From Roseibaca calidilacus (GTDB lineage: Bacteria > Pseudomonadota > Alphaproteobacteria > Rhodobacterales > Rhodobacteraceae), in NCBI RefSeq assembly GCF_001517585.1, contig NZ_FBYC01000004.1, forward strand, positions 682,001 through 746,000: a DNA stretch of 64,000 nucleotides. Direction: 5' to 3'. A program made the translations under genes and the position numbers. Shown piece by piece: positions 1 through 7,606 of the stretch; the stretch's first letter is position 1, and the number at the start of each line of letters is the position of its first letter. The notes beneath the pieces were generated by a model. The model did not search any database. It saw only the letters and a program-made list of their open reading frames with translations, and was not told where the DNA came from.

Positions 1-1
1 A

Positions 2-862
2 GACCCTTTTGCGCTGCGGAGAGCGGCGTTGGGGGTTATTCGGTTGGTGTTGGTAAATGATGTCAGGTTCTCACTCCTAAATATCCTTGCCTCGTCTCAT
101 TTCCAAATTTGGCTTCGCCTGTATGACACCGGGTACGCTGACCGCGTCAGACGAGTAGCCATAATCGCAAGAGAGATGGGTATCCCTTTCGACGACGCTT
201 GGGAGAAACTCAAAGAGATGTCTGAGGCGGCTGAAGATGCTTCAGAGTTTCTGTCAGAGTTTTCCGCAAAAGATGCAGACCTTATCGAAGAAGTTAAGAT
301 TGAAGTGGGAGACCTTGATCTAGGCCAAACAGATGCAGCGTTGACACTCCCATTTTTCCACGACCGCCTCAAGGTCTACCTGCGCGATCAGGGTATCCGG
401 CATGACGTGATCGACGCGTGCTTGGCGATGCCGGGCAATGACGACCTGACGCTTCTGGTCAAACGCGCCGAGGCGCTGTCGGACCTGCTGAAAACCGATG
501 ATGGCGAGAACCTGTTGCAGGGCTTCAAGCGCGCCAACAACATTCTGACGCAGGCAGAGGAAAAGGACGGGGTGGAATACAGCTTTGGTCCCGATCCGAA
601 ACTGGCGGACACCGACGCGGAACACGCATTGTTCACCGCACTCGACCAAGCCGAAGCCGCGATCACCCCCGCCATGCAGGCCGAGGATTTCGCCGCCGCC
701 ATGCAGGCCATGGCGGGCCTGCGCGCGCCGATTGATGCGTTTTTCGATGCCGTGCAGATCAATGCCGAAAACCAGATCCTGCGTCGCAACCGTCTGAACC
801 TACTGCACCGCATTCGCGAGATTTGCTTGCAGGTGGCGGACCTGACAAAGGTCAGCGGCTGA
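2..862 (+). CDS. glyS: Glycyl-tRNA synthetase beta subunit, 3' part (5' end outside window)
   Basis: Attaches glycine to tRNA-Gly together with the alpha subunit GlyQ, as an alpha2beta2 class II enzyme in the cytoplasm. The frame is open from base 2 and begins DPFALRRAALGVIRLVL, the hallmark of the GlyS core, so the gene enters from the left. The C-terminal part carries FFHDRLKVYLRDQGIRHD and the conserved anticodon-binding tail RRNRLNLLHRIREIC. Residues encoded at about 60-345 are an acidic block in clearly AT-richer DNA with different codon use (see separate entry). The gene ends 110 bp from the convergent crtC. Family identification is secure; only the upstream boundary is unknown. Confidence 0.95.
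   Translation, partial: DPFALRRAALGVIRLVLVNDVRFSLLNILASSHFQIWLRLYDTGYADRVRRVAIIAREMGIPFDDAWEKLKEMSEAAEDASEFLSEFSAKDADLIEEVKIEVGDLDLGQTDAALTLPFFHDRLKVYLRDQGIRHDVIDACLAMPGNDDLTLLVKRAEALSDLLKTDDGENLLQGFKRANNILTQAEEKDGVEYSFGPDPKLADTDAEHALFTALDQAEAAITPAMQAEDFAAAMQAMAGLRAPIDAFFDAVQINAENQILRRNRLNLLHRIREICLQVADLTKVSG
60..345 (+). other. AT-rich in-frame block inside glyS
   Basis: By eye this stretch is near 50 percent GC, while flanking coding DNA is near 65 percent. It uses codons such as AAA, GAA, TTT, CTA and ATA that are rare in neighbouring genes. It stays in frame and encodes a mostly helical, acidic segment with runs such as EMSEAAEDASEFLSEFSAKD. It lies between the conserved GVIRLVL core and the FFHDRLKVYLRDQG motif, where the E. 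coli protein has only a short linker. A similar block occurs in hisS. Its origin is unknown: an acquired insert, gene conversion, or a relaxed variable region are all possible. Confidence 0.6.
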
Positions 863-972
863 CCCTCGCCCGTGGTTAACAGGCGCGTTGTTCGCGGGTC
901 ACATGTGCATGGCCGCCATAAAGTGCCTATCGCCACGGTCTGGGGCGGCAGGCCCCGGCCATCCGCGGCCCG

Positions 973-1920
973 TTACCCCGCCGCATCCTCGAACCGCCAC
1001 CCGGCGCGGCGGGGCACGCGGACGGCCAGCATCGGTTTTAGAAGCGGTTGCGCGTAGCGGCGCAGGTCAAGTGCTTCATGCACGCCGACGGACTGTTCCC
1101 CGTCGATGGTGGTCTGCACGGCAGAGCGCGCGTAAAACGGCGCATCCAGCATGGGCAGCACTTGCCGCGGCACAACACCCGCATCGGCCCGCGTTTCGCG
1201 CCGCACGGCCCATAGGCTGCGCTTAAAGCGGGCGCGGGGTGGCGGCGCGATATGCTCCATCCGCCCATCGGGGTGGAAATGCAGCGCGGTCGCTTGTTCG
1301 GACCCGTCGCGCAGCACAGCGTCGTAAAAACAGGTCGCGCCATGGCTGCGCGGGAAGCGGCCCCATGTCCAATAGTTGAAATCATCCTCCAGCGCGGCGG
1401 TGCCGAAATTCGCGTCGAAATAGCCATGGCCCTGCCATTTATGGCCCGGCGACAGGTCCACCTCTATGCGCGCGATGGGGGCGAAGGGTTGCCAATGATG
1501 CGCGCCATCGGGGGTCAGGTCATGCACTTGACCAAACAGCGCGTCCGGGTGCAGCGTGACCGTGCCGCGCACGCGGCTGATGAGCGGGGGGGACGAAATC
1601 TCGTTCACTTCGATCACCAGACGGTCGCCGTCCCAGCGCATGGACGAGGGGCCGACCTCGAACACATCTTGCGATTGGCGCAGGGCTTCGCGCCCCCGGT
1701 CGGTCATGGTAAAGCGGCCCTTTGGCCCATAGGTCGCCACGTTGATGCAGCAATGATTGGCCGGATCGCGCCGCCCCGACCATTTATACCAAGGCGAGAA
1801 AACCGACCCTATGAACCCGATGACCGAGACGGCGCGCGTGCCGCAATCGCTGATGCCGTCGACATACCACCATGCGTAACCATTGGGGCCGACCTGACGC
1901 GTGAAATCCGGTCGCTGAGC
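973..1920 (-). CDS. crtC: Carotenoid 1,2-hydratase (hydroxyneurosporene synthase); start uncertain
   Basis: Adds water across the terminal C1-C2 double bond of neurosporene or lycopene, the first step of the spheroidene/spirilloxanthin branch. The conserved CrtC signature GYAWWYVDG, GSVFSPWYKW and DPANHCCINVATYGP opens the protein, and HKWQGHGYFDANFGTAALED lies further on. The frame overlaps the end of crtD by about 110 bp. No ATG, GTG or TTG exists in frame near the expected N-terminus. The nearest are an ATG at 2199, which would add some 95 residues of low-complexity sequence, and a GTG at 1740, which would delete the conserved start. The 5' end given here is therefore only the extent of the recognisable frame. 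A rare start codon or a base error is possible. Confidence 0.85.
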   Translation of the reverse strand, partial: AQRPDFTRQVGPNGYAWWYVDGISDCGTRAVSVIGFIGSVFSPWYKWSGRRDPANHCCINVATYGPKGRFTMTDRGREALRQSQDVFEVGPSSMRWDGDRLVIEVNEISSPPLISRVRGTVTLHPDALFGQVHDLTPDGAHHWQPFAPIARIEVDLSPGHKWQGHGYFDANFGTAALEDDFNYWTWGRFPRSHGATCFYDAVLRDGSEQATALHFHPDGRMEHIAPPPRARFKRSLWAVRRETRADAGVVPRQVLPMLDAPFYARSAVQTTIDGEQSVGVHEALDLRRYAQPLLKPMLAVRVPRRAGWRFEDAAG

Positions 1921-3386
1921 ACCGCCTGCGCCGCGTGCCCCCCCGAGAGCAGCGCCATCGGCACGCCCGCCCCCGGATGCACCCCGCCCCCCGCCAGATA
2001 CAGCCCCGCCAGCTTGGTGCGCGCCGTGGGCCGCAGGAAGGTCGCGGCGGCACCGTTCGGTGATAGCCCGTAAAGTGCCCCCCGGCTGTGCGGAAAGAGG
2101 GCCGCGAACCCCGCCGGCGTGGTCAGGCTGTCCGGCCCCGGTCGCGGGGTCAGATGCAGGCCGAACTGCGCCAAGCGGTCGAAGGGGTGGGTTTGACATG
2201 ATGCGTCTTTCTCTGGGCTGCCCGGCCGGGTTGCGGGCGCGTTCAGGATGAATTGAAACCGCTCAAGGCCCTTGGGCGCAGCGCCCGCCGCGCGGTCTTG
2301 CGCGCAGACATAGATGGTCGGGTCTTGCGGCGTGCGGTCCTTGGCCAAAGGCGCGAATTCCGCGCCCGCGTCATCGGCAAAGAACAGCGTATGATAGGCA
2401 AGCGCGTCGCGGCCCAAGCCTTGCGGGCTCACTTCGGCGGCAAAGGTCCAGACGCGCGCTGACAGGCTGCGCGGCTGGGTTTGGCGGCGCTTGGGGGCTT
2501 TGGCGGGCTGGTCCAGCAGGTAAGGTAGCGCTGCCGGGTCGCCGTTGAAGATGATCTGGCGCACGGATGCGCCAGTGCCATCGGCCAGTTCCAGACCCGT
2601 CACGCGGCCATTGTCGGTGGCAATGCGCGCCACGGGGGTATTCAGGCGCAGCGTGCCGCCCAAGCGCTGAAACAGCGCGGCAAGGGCTTGCGCCAGCCCG
2701 GCCATGCCGCCTTGCACCGCCCAGACGCCCGCCGCTTCGGCCTGCCAGACCAGCCCCAGCACGGCAGGGGCGAGCATGGGGTTGCCGCCCACATAGGTGG
2801 CATAGCGCCCGAACAATTGCCGCAAGCGCGGGTCCGACAGGCGCGCTTGCAACATGCTGTCCAGCGACCGCCCCGGCACCAGCCATGGCAGGGTTGCGCG
2901 TGTGGCAAGGGCTGCGCGGGCAGAGGCCAGAACGCGCGGGCGCGGGCTGCGCATGATCGGGGCGTCAAAGGCGTGAAACAGCGCGCGGGTTTCTGTGCTG
3001 AACCGGTCGAACTCGCGTGCGGCGCGGGTGCCGAAGGCGGTGGCAATGGCTGCGCTATTCTCGGCAGGGTCATGCGTCAGATCCAGCCTTGTGCCATCGG
3101 CCCAGTAATGGCGGGCAAGAATTGGCAGGGCGGTCAGGGTGACGTGGTCCTTTGTCGCGCGGCCGGCGCTGGCGAACAGATCATCCAGCACATCGCGCAG
3201 CGTCAGGACGGTTGGCCCGGCATCAACCGGGCCGGCAGCAGAGGGGACCGTGCGCATCTTGCCGCCGGGCCAGCCATGCGCCTCATAGATGGTCACATCG
3301 CGGCCTGCCGCGGCCAGCTGGATGCCCGCGGCCAAACCACCCATCCCGGCGCCGATGATGGCGATGCTGTCGTCTGCAAGGGTCAT
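1809..3386 (-). CDS. crtD: Hydroxyneurosporene/methoxyneurosporene desaturase
   Basis: An FAD-dependent phytoene-desaturase-family enzyme that introduces the 3,4 double bond in 1-hydroxy carotenoids during spheroidene synthesis. The 525-residue protein opens with the dinucleotide-binding motif IAIIGAGMGGLAAGIQLA followed by YEAHGWPGGKMRTV. It closes with the family C-terminal motif GLYLAGGGVHPGAGVPMALL, and then about 40 extra residues because the frame runs into crtC. The ATG at 3386 is chosen because the FAD fold starts immediately after it. It is transcribed leftward with crtC from the crtD/crtE divergent region, which carries two PpsR/CrtJ palindromes. Confidence 0.95.
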   Translation of the reverse strand: MTLADDSIAIIGAGMGGLAAGIQLAAAGRDVTIYEAHGWPGGKMRTVPSAAGPVDAGPTVLTLRDVLDDLFASAGRATKDHVTLTALPILARHYWADGTRLDLTHDPAENSAAIATAFGTRAAREFDRFSTETRALFHAFDAPIMRSPRPRVLASARAALATRATLPWLVPGRSLDSMLQARLSDPRLRQLFGRYATYVGGNPMLAPAVLGLVWQAEAAGVWAVQGGMAGLAQALAALFQRLGGTLRLNTPVARIATDNGRVTGLELADGTGASVRQIIFNGDPAALPYLLDQPAKAPKRRQTQPRSLSARVWTFAAEVSPQGLGRDALAYHTLFFADDAGAEFAPLAKDRTPQDPTIYVCAQDRAAGAAPKGLERFQFILNAPATRPGSPEKDASCQTHPFDRLAQFGLHLTPRPGPDSLTTPAGFAALFPHSRGALYGLSPNGAAATFLRPTARTKLAGLYLAGGGVHPGAGVPMALLSGGHAAQAVLSDRISRVRSAPMVTHGGMSTASAIAARAPSRSSGS

Positions 3387-3416
3387 GTTAGGAATTCTTG
3401 ACTCTTTGCGCAAAAC

Positions 3417-3458
3417 TGTCCAGTGTAATTTACACATACCTGTCCATTTGTTCTGACA
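3417..3458. promoter_or_regulatory. Two PpsR/CrtJ palindromes in the crtD/crtE promoter region
   Basis: Two perfect TGT-N12-ACA elements lie at 3417-3434 and 3441-3458, the known target of the redox-responsive repressor PpsR/CrtJ that silences photosynthesis genes under aerobic conditions. They are 6 bp apart, between the crtD start (3386) and the crtE start (3481), so one bound tetramer could control both directions. A further palindrome, TTTGCGCAAA at 3405-3414, sits next to them with no assigned role. Confidence 0.85.
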
Positions 3459-3480
3459 TACGCAGCGAAGGGAGGTCGCC

Positions 3481-4359
3481 ATGGACCTGAGCCACCGAAT
3501 TGACCGCGCGATGAGCGCCGCGATTGCCCGCGCGCAAGGGGCCAGTGTTCCCGAAGGTGCCGTCCCCGGACGCTTGGCCGCCGCGTTGAACTATGCCGTC
3601 ACGCCCGGTGGCGCGCGCATTCGCCCCACGATTTGCCTGTCTGTTGCCAAGGCCTGCGGCGATGATCGCCCGGCATTGGCCGATTCGGCGGCAATCGCGC
3701 TAGAGCTGATCCACTGCGCCAGCCTTGTGCATGACGATTTGCCCGCGTTCGACAATGCCGATTTCCGGCGCGGCAAACCGACCGTGCATCTGGCCTTCAG
3801 CGAACCCTTGGCGGTGCTGACCGGCGACAGCCTGATTATCGCAGCCTTTGACGAGTTGGGCCGCGCCACGGACCAAGACGCGCTGCGCGCGCTGAAACTG
3901 GTGCGCTTGCTGGCGCGCCATACCGGCATGCCGCATGGCATCTGCGCGGGGCAGGGCTGGGAAAGCGAGGCAAAGGTCGATCTGCGCGCTTATCACATGT
4001 CGAAAACCGCCGCGCTTTTTGTTGCCGCCACCCAGATGGGCGCCATGGCTGCCGGGCAAGACCCCGAGCCATGGGAAGAACTGGGCGCCCGCATTGGCGA
4101 GGCGTTCCAGGTGGCCGATGACCTACGCGACGCGCTTTATGACGAGCAAGCCTTGGGCAAGCCCGTGGGCCAAGACGTGGCCAATGCCCGCCCCTCTGCG
4201 GTCGAGGAATTGGGCGTGCAGGGTGCGATCAAGCATTTGCAGGACATCCTGTCGGGCGCGATTGCGTCCATCCCCTCTTGCCCCGGCGAAGGGCAGTTGG
4301 CGCAGCTTGTCCGGCTTTACGCCGAACGCATGACCCCCGTCGCGCCCGCGCGGGTGTAA
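3481..4359 (+). CDS. crtE: Geranylgeranyl diphosphate synthase
   Basis: Condenses isopentenyl diphosphate units to the C20 precursor of carotenoids and of the bacteriochlorophyll tail. The 292-residue protein has the first Asp-rich motif DDLPAFDNADFRRGKP at about residues 85-100 and the second, QVADDLRDA, at about 210-218, both typical of short-chain trans-prenyl synthases. ATG 3481 follows a clear GGGAGGT ribosome-binding site. It is the first gene of the rightward crtEF-bchCXYZ-puf superoperon and is divergent from crtD. Its last 27 bp, including the stop codon, are repeated 60 bp downstream. Confidence 0.95.
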   Translation: MDLSHRIDRAMSAAIARAQGASVPEGAVPGRLAAALNYAVTPGGARIRPTICLSVAKACGDDRPALADSAAIALELIHCASLVHDDLPAFDNADFRRGKPTVHLAFSEPLAVLTGDSLIIAAFDELGRATDQDALRALKLVRLLARHTGMPHGICAGQGWESEAKVDLRAYHMSKTAALFVAATQMGAMAAGQDPEPWEELGARIGEAFQVADDLRDALYDEQALGKPVGQDVANARPSAVEELGVQGAIKHLQDILSGAIASIPSCPGEGQLAQLVRLYAERMTPVAPARV

Positions 4360-4420
4360 CGCCATGACCGTCAACCGCTGGCACTCGAACCCTCCCCCGT
4401 CGCGCCCGCGCGGGTGTAAC
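4334..4420 (+). repeat. Direct repeat of the crtE 3' end in the crtE-crtF gap
   Basis: A 27-bp sequence (4334-4360), made of CCCCCGT followed by CGCGCCCGCGCGGGTGTAAC, recurs exactly at 4394-4420, an offset of 60 bp. It contains the last codons and TAA stop of crtE plus one following base. The unit also contains CCGCGCGG, a short palindrome that could fold. The second copy ends two bases before the crtF ATG. Confidence 0.9.
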
Positions 4421-4426
4421 CCATGA
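4364..4426 (+). CDS. Possible 20-codon leader ORF coupled to crtF
   Basis: Starting at ATG 4364, a 20-codon frame rich in Pro, Arg and Asn ends with a TGA that overlaps the crtF start codon (ATGA at 4423-4426). The arrangement is the same as in many translationally coupled gene pairs. The frame exists only because the crtE tail was duplicated, and no homologue is recognised. There is no strong ribosome-binding site upstream, so it may be untranslated and accidental. Confidence 0.25.
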   Translation: MTVNRWHSNPPPSRPRGCNP

Positions 4427-5547
4427 GCGATACGCCCGCGCCGGATGCCCCGTTCCGCCCGGTCGGGCTGGTCAACCGGCTGGCGGCCTCGCTCCGGTTT
4501 CAGGCGTTTTGCGCGCGGGTTCCGGGGCTGCGGGGCATTGCGCGGGCCGAGGGTGCGGCGCTGTTCGACCTGATGCAAGGCTTCGTGCAAAGCCAGATGC
4601 TGGCCGCGCTGGTCGAATTGCGGGTGTTGCATATTCTGGCCGATGGGCCTGCGACGGTCGATGCCTTGGCGCTGCGCGCCGAAGTTCCGCCAGAGCGCAT
4701 GGCGATTCTGGCGCAGGCCGGGGCCGCGATGGGCGTGATGGTGCGGCGCGGCGCGACGTTCAAACTGTCGCGGCGCGGTGCGGCCTTTCTGGGGGTTCCG
4801 GGGCTGGCCGACATGGTGCGGCATCACTCGGTTCTGTATCGGGATCTGGCCGATCCGGTCGCCTTTATCCGTGGCGAAACCGACCCCGACCTTGCCCGCT
4901 TCTGGCCCTATGTCTTTGGCGCGACCGGCCCGATGGACCCGGATGTGACCGCGCGCTATTCGCGGTTGATGACCGACAGTCAGGGCATTGTCGCGCAAGA
5001 TGCGTTGCGCCTGCTTGATCTGAAAGGGGTTGCCCAGCTTCTGGACATTGGCGGCGGCACCGGCGCGTTTTTGCGCGCGGTGCGGGCGCGCTACCCCGAT
5101 TTGTCGCTCGCCTTGTTCGACCTGCCCGATGTGGTCGCGCAAGCCGCCCTTCCTGCCGATGTGGCGCGCCATGGCGGGTCGTTCCGGGCCGATCCGCTGC
5201 CACAAGGGGCCGATGCGATCAGCCTTGTGCGGGTGCTTTATGACCACGCCGATGACACGGTCGCCGCCCTTCTGGCCAAGGTTTACGCCGCTTTGCCGCC
5301 CGGCGGGCGCCTGCTGGTGATAGAGCCGATGTCGGGCGGCGCAAAGCCTGACCCGCACACCGATGTGTATTTCGCAGTTTACACTTTGGCCATGCAAACC
5401 GGGCGCACGCGCTCTGCCGCCGAAATTGCAGCGATGCTGGCCAAAGCCGGTTTTACCCAGATTTCCAAGCCCAAAGCCGCCCGCGCCTATGTCACAGGCG
5501 TGATCGAAGCGCGCAAACCGGCATTGCCAGAGACCCGTGCAAAATAA
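4423..5547 (+). CDS. crtF: Demethylspheroidene (hydroxyneurosporene) O-methyltransferase
   Basis: Transfers a methyl group from S-adenosylmethionine to the C1 hydroxyl of carotenoids in the spheroidene pathway. The 374-residue protein has an N-terminal dimerisation/winged-helix region and the SAM-binding motif [14 protein letters not shown] at about residue 206. A C-terminal stretch includes [13 protein letters not shown], typical of O-methyltransferase family 2. It follows crtE in the usual Rhodobacter order and precedes the bchC promoter. The ATG at 4423 lies just after the duplicated crtE tail. Confidence 0.95.
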   Translation: MSDTPAPDAPFRPVGLVNRLAASLRFQAFCARVPGLRGIARAEGAALFDLMQGFVQSQMLAALVELRVLHILADGPATVDALALRAEVPPERMAILAQAGAAMGVMVRRGATFKLSRRGAAFLGVPGLADMVRHHSVLYRDLADPVAFIRGETDPDLARFWPYVFGATGPMDPDVTARYSRLMTDSQGIVAQDALRLLDLKGVAQLLDIGGGTGAFLRAVRARYPDLSLALFDLPDVVAQAALPADVARHGGSFRADPLPQGADAISLVRVLYDHADDTVAALLAKVYAALPPGGRLLVIEPMSGGAKPDPHTDVYFAVYTLAMQTGRTRSAAEIAAMLAKAGFTQISKPKAARAYVTGVIEARKPALPETRAK

Positions 5548-5548
5548 C

Positions 5549-5592
5549 TGTCAATAAAGATTGACAGTATGTTCTGTATCATTAAGATTACA
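5549..5592 (+). promoter_or_regulatory. bchC promoter with paired PpsR/CrtJ sites
   Basis: Two perfect TGT-N12-ACA palindromes lie at 5549-5566 and 5575-5592, separated by 8 bp, as described for the Rhodobacter bchC promoter. A sigma-70-like TTGACA (5561-5566) is embedded in the first site. A possible -10, TAAGAT (5583-5588), is embedded in the second at 16-bp spacing. Repressor binding would therefore cover both promoter elements. The bchC start codon is 57 bp downstream. Confidence 0.85.
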
Positions 5593-5648
5593 CATGGGGC
5601 CGAGTCACGTCACTGTGACGCGCCCTTGACCGACGAAGAGGACACGAC

Positions 5649-6605
5649 GTGCAGACCCAGGCGATCATCCTTTCCGCCCCGCGCCAGCTTTCGCTGGGCA
5701 TGGTCGAATTGACTGCGCCGGGCCCGCAGGATCTGGTCATCCGGGTCGATCATTCGGGCGTGTCCACCGGCACGGAAAAACTGTTCTGGACCGGCGAGAT
5801 GCCGCCATTCCCCGGCATGGGCTACCCGCTGGTTCCGGGCTACGAGGCCTGCGGCGAGGTGATCGAGGCTGGGGCCGACAGCGGCTACAAGCTTGGCGAG
5901 CGGGTGTTCGTGCCCGGCGCGAATTGCTTTGCCCCGGGCGAATCGGGCCCGGTTCATGGGCTGTTCGGTGCCGCCTCGAACCATCTGGTCAGCAATGCCG
6001 CCCGCGTCACGCGGGTAGATGCCGCCATGGGACCGGAAGGCGCGCTGTTGGCGCTGGCCGCCACCGCCCGCCATGCCATTGCCGCGCCGCAAGCGACCAT
6101 GCCCGAGTTGATTATCGGCCATGGTGTGCTGGGCCGTCTGATGGCGCGCATTGCCATCGCCATGGGCGCACCTGCGCCAACGGTGTGGGAAACGAACCCC
6201 GCGCGCGCCACCGGTGGCGCGGGCTATCAGGTTCTGGACCCCGATGCCGACCCGCGCCGCGATTATCGCGTGATTATGGACGCATCCGGTGCCGAAGGGC
6301 TGCTGGACAGCCTGATCGGGCGCATCGCCAAGGGCGGCGAAGTGGTGCTGGCGGGCTTTTACACCAAGCCCATCCAGTTCAATTTCGTGCCCGCCTTCAT
6401 GCGTGAAGCGCGGCTGCGCATTGCCGCTGAATGGCAGGCCGACGACCTGACCGCCACGCGCGATCTGATCGACGCGGGCAAGCTGTCGCTGGCCGGTCTG
6501 ATTACCCACCACGCCCGCCCCGACAGCGCGGGCCCCGCCTATGAGACGGCCTTCAGCAATCCTGACTGCCTGAAGATGATCATCGACTGGGAGGCAACCG
6601 CATGA
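5649..6605 (+). CDS. bchC: 3-hydroxyethyl bacteriochlorophyllide a dehydrogenase
   Basis: Oxidises the C3 hydroxyethyl group to the acetyl group of bacteriochlorophyllide a in late pigment synthesis. The 318-residue protein is a medium-chain dehydrogenase-like enzyme with the family N-terminus [14 protein letters not shown], the [20 protein letters not shown] motif and a nucleotide-binding region around [20 protein letters not shown]. The start is GTG at 5649, which fits the family N-terminus and follows GAAGAGGA. Its stop overlaps the bchX start by four bases (ATGA). Confidence 0.95.
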   Translation: MQTQAIILSAPRQLSLGMVELTAPGPQDLVIRVDHSGVSTGTEKLFWTGEMPPFPGMGYPLVPGYEACGEVIEAGADSGYKLGERVFVPGANCFAPGESGPVHGLFGAASNHLVSNAARVTRVDAAMGPEGALLALAATARHAIAAPQATMPELIIGHGVLGRLMARIAIAMGAPAPTVWETNPARATGGAGYQVLDPDADPRRDYRVIMDASGAEGLLDSLIGRIAKGGEVVLAGFYTKPIQFNFVPAFMREARLRIAAEWQADDLTATRDLIDAGKLSLAGLITHHARPDSAGPAYETAFSNPDCLKMIIDWEATA

Positions 6606-7606
6606 CCCTCGACATTCCGAACCTCAAGGACTTCGACCAGCGTTTGCGCGACGAAGCGTCCGCCGAACCCACGCTGGAAGTGCCGCAATCGGAACCGACC
6701 AAGCACACCCAGATCATCGCGATTTATGGCAAGGGCGGAATCGGCAAGTCGTTTACGTTGGCCAACCTGTCTTGCATGATGGCCGAAATGGGCAAGCGGG
6801 TGTTGCTGATCGGCTGTGACCCGAAATCCGACACCACCAGCCTTTTGTTCGGTGGCAAGGCCTGCCCCACGATCATCGAAACCTCCTCGGCCAAGAAACT
6901 GGCGGGTGAGGAAGTGGCGATTGGCGATGTGTGCTTCAAGCGCAATGGCGTTTACGCCATGGAACTGGGCGGTCCGGAAGTGGGCCGTGGCTGCGGCGGT
7001 CGCGGTATTATCCACGGGTTCGAACTGCTGGAAAAGCTGGGCTTTCACGACTGGGATTTCGACTATGTCCTGCTCGACTTCCTGGGCGACGTGGTCTGTG
7101 GCGGCTTTGGCCTGCCGATTGCCCGCGACATGGCGCAAAAGGTGATTCTGGTCGCCAGCAACGACCTGCAATCGCTCTATGTGGCCAACAATGTCTGCTC
7201 GGCGGTGGAATATTTCCGCAAGATGGGCGGCAATGTGGGTGTGGCCGGGCTGGTCATCAACAAGGATGACGGCACGGGCGAGGCGCAGGCCTTCGCCGAA
7301 GCGGTGGATATTCCCGTGCTGGCCGCCATCCCCGCCGATGACGATTTGCGCAAGAAATCCGCCAATTACCAGATTGTCGGCACCGCTGCCGGGCCGTGGG
7401 GCGAGATGTTCGCAGGGCTGGCAGAGGCCGTGGCCATTGCCCCGCCCGTGCGCCCTGCGCCGCTGAACCAAGATGGGCTTTTGGCGCTGTTCGACAGCAA
7501 GGACACGGGCGGCGACGTGGTGCTGGAACCGGCAACCGACGCCGATATGCGCGGCAAGAACGCGGTCGAAAAGGTCAGTCTGGAAGTGGTCTATGACGAT
7601 GCGTGA
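6602..7606 (+). CDS. bchX: Chlorophyllide a reductase iron-sulfur ATPase subunit
   Basis: The nitrogenase-Fe-protein-like subunit that hydrolyses ATP and passes electrons to BchY/BchZ to reduce ring B of chlorophyllide a. The 334-residue protein has a P-loop [17 protein letters not shown] near residue 41. The cysteines that bridge the dimer 4Fe-4S cluster lie in the contexts GRGCGGRGI and GDVVCGGFG. It overlaps bchC at the start and bchY at the end. It is distinguished from BchL by its position between bchC and bchY and by its N-terminal extension. Confidence 0.96.
   Translation: MTLDIPNLKDFDQRLRDEASAEPTLEVPQSEPTKHTQIIAIYGKGGIGKSFTLANLSCMMAEMGKRVLLIGCDPKSDTTSLLFGGKACPTIIETSSAKKLAGEEVAIGDVCFKRNGVYAMELGGPEVGRGCGGRGIIHGFELLEKLGFHDWDFDYVLLDFLGDVVCGGFGLPIARDMAQKVILVASNDLQSLYVANNVCSAVEYFRKMGGNVGVAGLVINKDDGTGEAQAFAEAVDIPVLAAIPADDDLRKKSANYQIVGTAAGPWGEMFAGLAEAVAIAPPVRPAPLNQDGLLALFDSKDTGGDVVLEPATDADMRGKNAVEKVSLEVVYDDA

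Noticed and set aside
4123-5397. Open frame opposite crtF
   Set aside because: Antisense shadow of crtE/crtF, rich in His/Arg/Gly and without a family pattern.
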